Source of the DNA: CAYLMG01 sp964493425
GTDB lineage: Bacteria; Planctomycetota; Phycisphaerae; Sedimentisphaerales; Anaerobacaceae
Length of the DNA stretch: 64,000 bases
Reading direction: 5' to 3'
NCBI GenBank assembly: GCA_964493425.1
Contig: CAZBMW010000002.1
Coordinates: 1-64,000, forward strand
Shown in pieces: positions 24,136 to 32,640 of the stretch. A program made the position numbers and the translations under genes. A model generated the notes under the pieces. It made no database searches. It was not told where the DNA came from and worked only from the letters and a program-made list of their open reading frames with translations. Each line of letters opens with the position of its first letter. Position 1 is the stretch's first letter.

Positions 24136-26559
24136 TTATTTCACTTCCAAAGAATACAAAGTTGCGCTCAATGGCTCCGGATGTATCAAAATTTTATCAG
24201 GAATTCCAACGCCTGATTTTTCGACAAAATCGATTTTTCTCGGTTTGCCCGGCTCGTTATAAGCCTGCGGGTCATCGCCTGTCATAGTCCACATCTTCCA
24301 TTTACCCGTCAATTCGACGTTCTTGATTTCAAGCGGCATCTCCATTTTCTGCTTGGTCGGATTGACAATACTGATTGTAAGTTTTTTGCCATCGGTGCTT
24401 AATGCCGCTGCAACATCCAGAGGTAGAGGTTTTCCGCCCACCTCGACAGGTATCGAGCCGTACTCTTTGCGATAAAGTTTGAGCACCAGACCGGTCGTCT
24501 CGAATTCCGCCGCGGTTTTGCTGGTTTTAATGCAGCCGATGACATTAACTGTCTGGGCGTAGTTGGCCATAAAGATGACATCTGTGTTGCGCGTATATTC
24601 GTTGATTCCAGCTGCGATTCCTAGGCCGTCCTTGAGGAAGTATCGCGTGCCGAGCTCGCCGAATATGTGCGGACCGTACCAGTAATTCCACTCGTCCATC
24701 GCAATCCGAATATCCTTGCCTTTTAACGATTCTATTTCCTCACGATATCTGCGATGTGCGTCACTGATTCTTTTTATATGTTCTGTCGGCCAGGCGATAT
24801 GACCCATAAGTCCCGGCCTTTCCTGACAGTAAAAATGCTCGCTTATCAGGTCCATATGGTCGGCGCATTTGTCCATCATCATCTCATCCCACCTGCCGAC
24901 ATTACCGACTGCAATAAGCTGTATGGTGGGGTCTGCTTTTTTCATAGCATCGGCGCACTTGTTATGTTTGAGAACGTAATTTTCCAGTGGCATATTACCA
25001 AGCTGCCAGTTGCCATACATCTCATTACCCACGCACCAGAACTTGACACCAAAAGGCTCCGCAGCACCGTTTTTAGCCCGCAGCTTACCTAATTCAGTAT
25101 CGGTTGAACCGTTGGCATATTTGACCTCCTCGGCAGTCTGTTCCACACTTCCCAGGCCGGTATTCACTGCTATCATAGGTTCAGTGCCGAGAATTCTGCA
25201 AAACTCGATAAACTCATGTATTCCGAAGTCGTTATGCTCAACACCTGTCCAGGCCGGATTTTTGCGGGGAGGCCTCTTGTCACGGTCCGGGTTGATGCCG
25301 TCACGCCAGTTGTAACCGCTCACAAAATTCCCACCCGGCCAGCGATACACAGGCGAGTTAAGCTCTTTGAGAAGTGCCAATGTATCCGCTCGCATACCCT
25401 TGATATTATCTGCAGGCATAATCGAAGCAGTACCGACCTTGAATGTTCCTTTGCCCGAACCCACGATTTCCAGCCTGCCGTTATCTGTGGTTGCTTTTGC
25501 GATAAATTCGAAGCCGAACTTTTTATACTCATCACTTAAATCATTTATTGTCATCGAATCTCGCTCATGCCCCATTTTTCCCCATACAAGGCTGACCTTA
25601 ACCGGAGCCGCCAAACTGTCACCTGCCAGAATAACTCTGCCGACATACTTTTTGCCTTCGATAAGAGCAAGCTCGCTTTGAACAATACCAGCAGTCTTAC
25701 CTTCTTCGACGGTAATCCGCGGAGTATGCTCACCGACATAAGAATTTTCTTTTACCATTTCCACACAGCCCTCGGGCCCAACGATCTTCCATGGTGAATT
25801 TCTGATTGCTCTGTACGGGTCGCCTGCCTCCGCTCCCGGGTCGAATTGTTCATCAACCGGATACCAGAATTTTCTGTCCTCGAGCATCTCTGCCCATATC
25901 CCCCCGTAAATACATCTGCCGAGATGCTCAATAAACTGACCGTATATATATTTCGATATAGGCTCGCCTTTCTTGCTCGCATCGATTATCGCCTCGGGCT
26001 TCAGAGCTGTTTTCGAAAGAAGCGTCAGGCTTATATCATCGAACCACGCCTTGCCCGTCGCAAAGCCCCAGCCACCGTACAGACAATTTATCTGCACGAC
26101 ATCCATACTGTCACTTTCAAACTCGAGATTAATCTCAGTCCAGTCGTTGTCACCTGTAATTGCATCTGAACGGTAATCGGTCCCATGGATACTTAGTTGT
26201 GCTCCTCTGCCGGTAGTAGCTTCCAAATTTTCTGTCTTAATCCATCCGGTCAGCCTGTAACGTGAATACGGACTCACCGGCACCTCAGCACTCCAGCTTG
26301 CATCGCCTCCCTCCTCTGAACTTATCATAGCGCTTTTCTCTCCCGTCCTGCCGATACTTGCATGCTCAAACTCGGCACTTCCGCCCCATCTTCGTCTCCT
26401 CCAGCCCCTCGGCCTGGCACCTCTGCCTTTCTCAAATGACGGATTCATTACAGGATTCCCAGATTTGGCCTTCTGCTCGGAATCACCTGCTGCCTGACAA
26501 CTCAGAGCAAAGCAAACTGCAAGCAAAAAAGCTGAGACTAAGATTATTCGAGCCTTCAT
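24136..26559 (-). CDS. exported alpha-L-arabinofuranosidase, GH51
   Basis: Secreted glycoside hydrolase of 807 residues that should release arabinose from arabinan or arabinoxylan side chains. A signal peptide (1-24, with a cysteine-containing end LSCQAAG) is followed by a beta-sandwich region like a CBM4/9 carbohydrate-binding module (about 35-185), then the GH51 catalytic barrel from about 195. The acid/base is E513 in VGNEMYGNW and the nucleophile E623 in AMDEWNYWYG. WPGGNFVSGYNWRDG is also typical. A C-terminal beta domain closes the protein. GAAAGGG precedes the ATG. Confidence 0.93.
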   Translation of the reverse strand: MKARIILVSAFLLAVCFALSCQAAGDSEQKAKSGNPVMNPSFEKGRGARPRGWRRRRWGGSAEFEHASIGRTGEKSAMISSEEGGDASWSAEVPVSPYSRYRLTGWIKTENLEATTGRGAQLSIHGTDYRSDAITGDNDWTEINLEFESDSMDVVQINCLYGGWGFATGKAWFDDISLTLLSKTALKPEAIIDASKKGEPISKYIYGQFIEHLGRCIYGGIWAEMLEDRKFWYPVDEQFDPGAEAGDPYRAIRNSPWKIVGPEGCVEMVKENSYVGEHTPRITVEEGKTAGIVQSELALIEGKKYVGRVILAGDSLAAPVKVSLVWGKMGHERDSMTINDLSDEYKKFGFEFIAKATTDNGRLEIVGSGKGTFKVGTASIMPADNIKGMRADTLALLKELNSPVYRWPGGNFVSGYNWRDGINPDRDKRPPRKNPAWTGVEHNDFGIHEFIEFCRILGTEPMIAVNTGLGSVEQTAEEVKYANGSTDTELGKLRAKNGAAEPFGVKFWCVGNEMYGNWQLGNMPLENYVLKHNKCADAMKKADPTIQLIAVGNVGRWDEMMMDKCADHMDLISEHFYCQERPGLMGHIAWPTEHIKRISDAHRRYREEIESLKGKDIRIAMDEWNYWYGPHIFGELGTRYFLKDGLGIAAGINEYTRNTDVIFMANYAQTVNVIGCIKTSKTAAEFETTGLVLKLYRKEYGSIPVEVGGKPLPLDVAAALSTDGKKLTISIVNPTKQKMEMPLEIKNVELTGKWKMWTMTGDDPQAYNEPGKPRKIDFVEKSGVGIPDKILIHPEPLSATLYSLEVK

Positions 26560-26796
26560 AACTTATCCCTTTCAAAAAAATTAAAACAACAGTAGGACTG
26601 TTCTTCAAAACTTGTCTTTAATTAATACCCTGCCTTTTTCCAATTTTAATCAGCTATATAAAGGAAAATGCACCGTTTGTCAAATCTCTTTTACTTTGCA
26701 GTTAATGATAAATCGCTCATTCTGGAAATTCTGTTTGATAGTTTTTCTACCAGGTGTATGATATTGATGTGGATTTTAGTGATTGATGGAAAAGCG

Positions 26797-27939
26797 ATGA
26801 GCAAATTACATCGAAACCTGCACACAAAAACATTATGGTGGAACGGCATAATCTTTATGACTGCTCTTTTCATATTGTTTGTTTATCGAATACCTGAAAC
26901 GGCAACGCAGGAGAGCCCCGCGGGCGAACAGCAGCAAACAACTCCCGAAGAACCCTGGACCTTAGTAAGCTTTCCGGATTTTTTTAATTTCGATGTCCCC
27001 AACCCCTGGCCGCTCTGGGACGATGCCATTGACTGGTACCTGAGCCAGGTGAAATCCGAAAATCCGGATTTCGTCCTGGTAGCCGGTGACTTGGTCAACG
27101 GCCACTGGTGGGATGGACCGAAGTGCATCGAACAGATGGCAGCTTTGTACTATCCCGGCTGGATTCGACGTATGCAGAAACACGGCCTCAAATTTTATGT
27201 CGCCGTCGGCGACCACGAACTCGGCGATGACCCCTGGCCGAAAGAAAAACTTGAGCTCATACCTCATTTTGAGCGAGTTTTTGCTCAGCATTTGTGTATG
27301 CCTGATAACGGCCCGCAGAATAAAAAAGGCCTCGCCTACCACGTACTGCATAAGAATTTACTGTTAATAACCGTTGAAACTTTCGAACTGCAAAATGATA
27401 AACTGCACACAGACGTCTGCGGCGAACAACTCGAATGGCTAAAAGATGTTCTAACAAAGCACAAAAACGTCAAGCACATCATTGTTCAGGGCCACGTCCC
27501 TGTCTTCGGCAATCCGCAAAGCCGTTCATCCAGCCGGCTGATGCTCGAAGGAGCAAAGACAAGCCGGTTCTGGCAGGTTATCAAAGATGCCGGCGTTGAC
27601 CTGTATCTCTGCGGCGAGTTCCACGCTGTCACAGCCGAAGAATCGGACGGTATTTGGCAAATCGTCCACGGCTCATCCTGGGGACGCCAGATTGTAAACA
27701 CGCAGGATTACCTTGTCTGCACCGTTTTCCCTGACAGCCTGCACCTCGAAATGAAAAGTATACCTCTGCAGGCCAAAGGCGGCTATATGTGGAACCTTCA
27801 TAAGGACAAAGGCCCTAGGGAAATCGTCGAGATACCAAAAGAAGCTCGACAGCAAGGCCCACAAACAACGGGAACGCTGATAATTCAAAAAACTGAAAAC
27901 GGCAAAAAATACCTGAACCGCACAGGCATCTTTCAGTAA
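26797..27939 (+). CDS. membrane-anchored metallophosphoesterase
   Basis: Calcineurin-like phosphoesterase of 380 residues with one N-terminal membrane anchor (about 15-33), so the catalytic domain should face the periplasm. Metal-site motifs are partly altered: the usual first motif DxH is replaced by SFPDFFNFD, while VLVAGDLVNG, VGDHELGD and VQGHVPVFG remain. The missing first motif may weaken metal binding or mean a different reaction. The frame extends to 26668, but the ATG at 26797 gives a clean anchor and has GGAAAAG upstream. The 21-bp gap to the next gene suggests co-transcription. Confidence 0.75.
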   Translation: MSKLHRNLHTKTLWWNGIIFMTALFILFVYRIPETATQESPAGEQQQTTPEEPWTLVSFPDFFNFDVPNPWPLWDDAIDWYLSQVKSENPDFVLVAGDLVNGHWWDGPKCIEQMAALYYPGWIRRMQKHGLKFYVAVGDHELGDDPWPKEKLELIPHFERVFAQHLCMPDNGPQNKKGLAYHVLHKNLLLITVETFELQNDKLHTDVCGEQLEWLKDVLTKHKNVKHIIVQGHVPVFGNPQSRSSSRLMLEGAKTSRFWQVIKDAGVDLYLCGEFHAVTAEESDGIWQIVHGSSWGRQIVNTQDYLVCTVFPDSLHLEMKSIPLQAKGGYMWNLHKDKGPREIVEIPKEARQQGPQTTGTLIIQKTENGKKYLNRTGIFQ

Positions 27940-27980
27940 TATAGATACACTTTTTACGAATGCCGGAAAGACTTTTTGAG

Positions 27981-28931
27981 ATGAGCAAAAAAACAATAAC
28001 CGGAAACAAAAATATCTCATACCTGTATCTGCCCTTCGTGTTTTTGATTTTGATTTGTTCCGGCTGTTCCGACTGCCTGCTCGATGAACGAAAAGAATCC
28101 GAATGCGTCACAAAAGAAACCAATAAGCCGGTGGTTCGCAGAGGCATTGACAAGGCAGCCGCGAACGAAAGACCCGCCGATGTCTCCCTCGTTAAGAAAT
28201 ATTTTCCGGTCTATAAATTCTCTGCAGGCGAGAGATGGTATCCGTGCAGTTTCTATTTTAATAAGAATTCTGACACTGCCCCCGTTTGGCCCGACGAGCT
28301 GTACAACAGGGCTGACTATGACAGCTACTGCGATTCGCACGGCGGGGCGCCGTCGTATTATGCCTTCGTTCATATAGCCGAGGATGACGAGTACAAAGCG
28401 ATTCAATACTGGCTTTACTACGTCTGGAACCATCACTGGCTTAACTTTTTGCCCTTTACTGACTCTGACCATCATAGCGATTGGGACTCTACGGTTTTCG
28501 TCGTACTCAAAAAGGGCATCGGTGAACTAAAGCCTGAAGAGATTTACTACTTTTTCCACCAATACAAAAAGCGCCTTTCGTGGGACAATTGGCCGCAAAA
28601 GCAGGATGACACACATCCGGTTATCTACGTTGCGAAGAACAGTCACGGCGCCTATCCTGAGCCGGGCCGTTTCGAATGTTTCGACGAGTGGAAAGACAAC
28701 GGCAAGGTTCTTGAGGAAAAAGACTTCAACTGGTACCTTGTAGCCGGTTTTACAGGCTATGGACTTGATAAAAACAGATTTTGTCGTATGAAAATAAATT
28801 GGCTGCAGGGGCAGCCGCAGTGGGAGTTTGGTAACGACTATTGGTGGCCGAGAGAATTCCCGGAGAACAAAAATTCATATATGGACGCTCCCTGGCACAG
28901 AGTGCATTGGAATCTCACCCGCCCGCGATAG
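27981..28931 (+). CDS. putative lipoprotein, Vps62/NPP1-like
   Basis: Protein of 316 residues with an N-terminal export signal ending in a lipobox-like CSGC, so probably a lipoprotein. The body has DHHSDWDSTVFVVL and YVAKNSHGAYPEPG. These recall the metal-binding HDWE strand and GSHA-Y segment shared by Vps62 (DUF946) and necrosis-inducing NPP1-like proteins. The family match is by motif only. It follows the membrane-anchored phosphoesterase by 41 bp and may work with it at the cell surface. An alternative ATG lies at 27960. Confidence 0.65.
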   Translation: MSKKTITGNKNISYLYLPFVFLILICSGCSDCLLDERKESECVTKETNKPVVRRGIDKAAANERPADVSLVKKYFPVYKFSAGERWYPCSFYFNKNSDTAPVWPDELYNRADYDSYCDSHGGAPSYYAFVHIAEDDEYKAIQYWLYYVWNHHWLNFLPFTDSDHHSDWDSTVFVVLKKGIGELKPEEIYYFFHQYKKRLSWDNWPQKQDDTHPVIYVAKNSHGAYPEPGRFECFDEWKDNGKVLEEKDFNWYLVAGFTGYGLDKNRFCRMKINWLQGQPQWEFGNDYWWPREFPENKNSYMDAPWHRVHWNLTRPR

Positions 28932-28992
28932 CTTTGTTTCATAGCCACTAATTAATTTGCCGTTTTTGCTTTTGTATAAATTTGCAAAAATA

Positions 28993-29844
28993 CTATCTTA
29001 ACGTTACTGAGCCGAAGCTGGTTCTCAATCGCAAGCTTCCGTTACCTTCGCCGATTACACCCTGCAATTGCTTGTTACCTGTCTTACTTTCCACTGTAAC
29101 AGGCAAAGCGGTTTCTACCGAGCCGTAACTGGTGCCAACCTCAACCTCTCCCGCAAACCGTGTCGGTGCCTTAAAATCAATGCTACCGTAAGCTGTATTT
29201 ACATCCGCCTGCATATCAGCCGATGCCTCATCTGAACACCTGATATTGATGCCGCCAAAATTTGAATGCACATTCAACTCATCGAATATAATGTCATTGC
29301 AGTCGACACTGCCGTAAGCGGTTTCCAGCTTAATCCCGCCATCAATATCCCTGCACCCGATGGAGCCGAAGCTCGTAAATGTATCCACGCTGCCTTTAAG
29401 ACCGCTTAAGTTAACAGAACCGTAAGAGCTTGCGGCTTCTACGTTAGTTTGTCTCGGAACTGTTATCTTGTAACTTATTCCGATTGAGCGGTCCTCTTTC
29501 AGGCTGGGCTTGTCGGCTTCTACGGTCAGTCTCTTAGCTCCCGGCTTGAGCCGTATTTCGACCTGTTCTGCAATCTCAGCAGCCTCGGCTTCGGTAGGAG
29601 CATTTACACAAATTTCGGCAATCACGCTGCAGACGGCAACGTCATTTCCCTCTACTGTAATTGAGCCGAACTCGGTTTCAGCCTCCAAAGTTGAACCAGC
29701 CTGCAATGGCGCCTGAAGCTCTATAGTTTTTTCATACTTTTCTGCCTCCGACAAGTCACATCCGTAAAAATTTCTTCCAGTTACAACAATCACCAGACCA
29801 ATGAAGTAAACAATAAGCACCTTTGTCAAAATTTTACCTTTCAT
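28993..29844 (-). CDS. exported DUF4097-type beta-repeat protein
   Basis: Secreted or anchored protein of 283 residues with an N-terminal hydrophobic signal (about 7-24). The rest is a beta-solenoid-like array in which S/T-x-[YF]-G-S-[IV] recurs about every 18-28 residues: TEFGSI, SSYGSV, TSFGSI, TAYGSV, SNFGGI, TAYGSI, TSYGSV, TSFGSV. This is the DUF4097 (putative auto-transporter adhesin-like) pattern. The function is unknown. Possible roles are envelope structure or adhesion. Confidence 0.78.
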   Translation of the reverse strand: MKGKILTKVLIVYFIGLVIVVTGRNFYGCDLSEAEKYEKTIELQAPLQAGSTLEAETEFGSITVEGNDVAVCSVIAEICVNAPTEAEAAEIAEQVEIRLKPGAKRLTVEADKPSLKEDRSIGISYKITVPRQTNVEAASSYGSVNLSGLKGSVDTFTSFGSIGCRDIDGGIKLETAYGSVDCNDIIFDELNVHSNFGGINIRCSDEASADMQADVNTAYGSIDFKAPTRFAGEVEVGTSYGSVETALPVTVESKTGNKQLQGVIGEGNGSLRLRTSFGSVTLR

Positions 29845-30047
29845 TTTTGTTCTCCTTTTTAATTCTGATTTTATTTTTTTGAAAAAGTTAATTTCCAGGT
29901 GTTACCGTTTTATTACCATTTTGTTTCATTTATAAAATTTTTTACATCCATTATATTTAAGGCGCAAATACAGTCGAAAAATTACAAGAATTCCCGAAGA
30001 TTCTTCCAACTTTTTTCTCCTCTAGACCAGCCTCAAAATAAATTTTG

Positions 30048-30075
30048 TTGTAAGGAAGAACTTACGAAATATAAT
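30048..30075 (+). promoter_or_regulatory. candidate promoter of the GH2 gene
   Basis: TTGTAA (30048-30053) and a perfect TATAAT (30070-30075) with a 16-bp spacer. The start codon is 35 bp downstream, with GGAG just before it. The rest of the 265-bp gap back to 29845 is AT-rich with no other clear signal. Confidence 0.5.
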
Positions 30076-30109
30076 TTAGTATTCGTTTACTTTTTGGAGA
30101 ACAAGGTCA

Positions 30110-32617
30110 ATGGCTAAACGAGCTTTGGATTTGACGGGCGAATGGCAATTTAAGGAATTCCCAATCTTAGCTCGCAGGATGCGCGAGCTCGAATCTACCG
30201 GCTGGCACGATTGTAATGTCCCGGGCTCAATATTCAATAGCTTAATACAGGCAAGGTTAATAGATGAGGCTGAACTTTATGCAAGTCCCGAAAATTTCGC
30301 TTACATAAGCGAAAAGCCCTGGGTCTATAGAAAAATCTTTGATGTCCCCGAAGAAATCCTGCAAGCCGACAGAATCGAGCTTGTTTTTGACGGTCTTGAT
30401 ACCCTGACAAACATCTGGCTCAATGAAAAGCTCATTGCAAAAACTTCAAATATGTTCATACCTCACAGATTCGACGTTACAAAGCTTCTCAAAGCAAAGG
30501 CAAACAGCCTTGTCGTCAAATTCGAGCCTGCGGAAGAACATGCAAAAAATTTAATGAACCGCTATACTAAATTCAAGGAAACCGATTTTCTAAATCCCCA
30601 TCGCGTTTATATCAGAAAGGCCCAGTACCAGTTCGGCTGGGACTTTTGCCCATCCCTGGCCGGCTGTGGAATATGGCAGCCCGTCGGTCTTGAAGCTTTC
30701 AATAAGGCAAAAATTGACGACATCCACATCGCAACCGTCGATTGCAATAAAGAATACGCTGACATAAAAATCGCTGTAAAACTCGATAGAATTTCGAACG
30801 AAGATTTATCCTGTAAAATTAATATCGACGACGACAAGCAAAAAATAGAGCAAATCCTTGATTTCGGAGCCGGCGAAGATTTTCACTCGACCGTTATTCG
30901 CGTCGACAATCCGAAACTCTGGTCACCAGCCGGCTACGGGGAATCCCATCTTTACGAAATGGATGCTGAGTTGCTTTGCGGTGGACAGACGATTGATAGT
31001 CACCGGACGAGCTTCGGCATCAGGATTGTAAAGCTGAACCGTTCGGAAAAAGAACGTAAATTCCAGTTCGAGATTAACGGTCAATCCGTTTATGTCAGGG
31101 GCGCCAACTGGGTCCCGCCTACACTTTTTGCCGGCTCAGTGACAGACAGTGATTATGAGAACCTCTTGACCGCCGCTGCCGATACAAATATCAATATGCT
31201 CAGGGTCTGGGGCGGCGGATATTACGAAACAGAAAGATTCTACCGGCTCTGCGATAAGCTCGGCATTATGGTCTGGCAGGACTTTATGTTCGCCTGCGGA
31301 TATTATCCCGACAGGCAATGGTTTACCAAAGGTATCGAAGCCGAAGCCGCCTCAATAATAAAAAGGCTCAGAAACCATCCCTGCCTTACCATCTGGTGCG
31401 GAAACAACGAAATCGACCGGATGCACTATAAAAATGAGATGGGAAAAGGAAAAAAATTTTACGGCAAAGCAATCTTTCACAAGCTTCTGCCTCGTCTTGT
31501 CAGTGAGCTTGACCCTGTCATCCCATACATCCCGACAACACCTCTCGGAGGCAAAGACAGCTTCAAAAACAACAAGACGCTGACGACACATCAGTGGGAC
31601 ATCTGGACCGGCCACAAACCTGTTCGCGAATACAGATGCCGGCCTGAAGGTACACCTGCATTTGTTACTGAGTTTGGCCTGCAGTCAATGCCTTCGTTCG
31701 AGACGATTGAAAAACTCTGCGCGCCCCAGGCACCACGCCTCGGCAGCTTCCGGTTCGAAAAACAAAATTACCAAATTGACGGTAACAGCCGACTCTACCG
31801 ATACGTCACCGACCTTTTTGGCCCCGTCGAAAATACCGAGAAATTTACATATTATTCTCAAATAGCACAGGCAAGAGCAGCAAAAACCTACGTAGAGCAT
31901 CTCAGGGCTGGCGACAGAAATGCCGGCGTCTTATTCTGGCAATTCAACGACTGCTGGCCGGCAATAACCTGGTCCGCAATAGACTTTTACAAAGAGCCCA
32001 AAGCCCTTTACTATTATGCAAAACGCTTCTTCGCAAAAGTGCTTGTTACAGCTCTGCTGCAATCAGAGACAACAAAGCTCAATCAATATCAGTCCCTGAA
32101 TCCATCCAACGCTATAGTTATAAACGACACTGACCAGCCGATAACCGCCACTCTTAAATGTGCCCTGACCGACCTTAATGGAAACATCATCGACGATATC
32201 ACTTTCCCCTTGACCGCTGCACCCTTCAGCACGACGGTGACAATGAAGCTGCCGAGAATATTCACCCATCCCAAAAATCCGGAAAAAACCGCACTGCACC
32301 TGCTTATGGAAAAGGAAGGTATGAAAATCGCTGAAAATCTCCTGCTCTATCTGCCGGACAAATTCATTGACTGGCCCAAAATTACAATAGAAAAGCATCT
32401 CACCAGGATCAACGACAACCTCTGGAAAATAAAGCTAAAATCGAACGCAATCGCTAAAGATGTGCAAATAAAAACTGCACCGTACTTTCGGTGCAGTGAC
32501 AACTTCATCGACTTACTTCCGGGCGGTGAGTCTGAAATAAACCTGAATTGTCCTCTGAAAAATGCTCAGCCGCAATCTCTGCTGCAATTTCGAGCAGTCA
32601 ATGCAATCGACCAATAA
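30110..32617 (+). CDS. beta-mannosidase-like glycoside hydrolase, GH2
   Basis: GH2 enzyme of 835 residues. The jelly-roll sugar-binding domain comes first (about 1-185), then an immunoglobulin-like domain and the catalytic barrel from about 300, with acid/base E434 in WCGNNEID and nucleophile E521 in VTEFGLQS. VRGANWVPP and WGGGYYE are hallmarks of the beta-mannosidase branch. No signal peptide is present, so it should act in the cytoplasm on imported manno-oligosaccharides or N-glycan fragments. It converges on the pilus-type operon with a 23-bp gap. Confidence 0.9.
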   Translation: MAKRALDLTGEWQFKEFPILARRMRELESTGWHDCNVPGSIFNSLIQARLIDEAELYASPENFAYISEKPWVYRKIFDVPEEILQADRIELVFDGLDTLTNIWLNEKLIAKTSNMFIPHRFDVTKLLKAKANSLVVKFEPAEEHAKNLMNRYTKFKETDFLNPHRVYIRKAQYQFGWDFCPSLAGCGIWQPVGLEAFNKAKIDDIHIATVDCNKEYADIKIAVKLDRISNEDLSCKINIDDDKQKIEQILDFGAGEDFHSTVIRVDNPKLWSPAGYGESHLYEMDAELLCGGQTIDSHRTSFGIRIVKLNRSEKERKFQFEINGQSVYVRGANWVPPTLFAGSVTDSDYENLLTAAADTNINMLRVWGGGYYETERFYRLCDKLGIMVWQDFMFACGYYPDRQWFTKGIEAEAASIIKRLRNHPCLTIWCGNNEIDRMHYKNEMGKGKKFYGKAIFHKLLPRLVSELDPVIPYIPTTPLGGKDSFKNNKTLTTHQWDIWTGHKPVREYRCRPEGTPAFVTEFGLQSMPSFETIEKLCAPQAPRLGSFRFEKQNYQIDGNSRLYRYVTDLFGPVENTEKFTYYSQIAQARAAKTYVEHLRAGDRNAGVLFWQFNDCWPAITWSAIDFYKEPKALYYYAKRFFAKVLVTALLQSETTKLNQYQSLNPSNAIVINDTDQPITATLKCALTDLNGNIIDDITFPLTAAPFSTTVTMKLPRIFTHPKNPEKTALHLLMEKEGMKIAENLLLYLPDKFIDWPKITIEKHLTRINDNLWKIKLKSNAIAKDVQIKTAPYFRCSDNFIDLLPGGESEINLNCPLKNAQPQSLLQFRAVNAIDQ

Positions 32618-32640
32618 AAGCTTCTCCTGGAACGGTGTAA

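Noticed and set aside
28894..28908. TGGCACAGAGTGCAT as a sigma-54 promoter
   Set aside because: The GG and GC are 10 bp apart, not 12, and the site lies within the end of a coding sequence.
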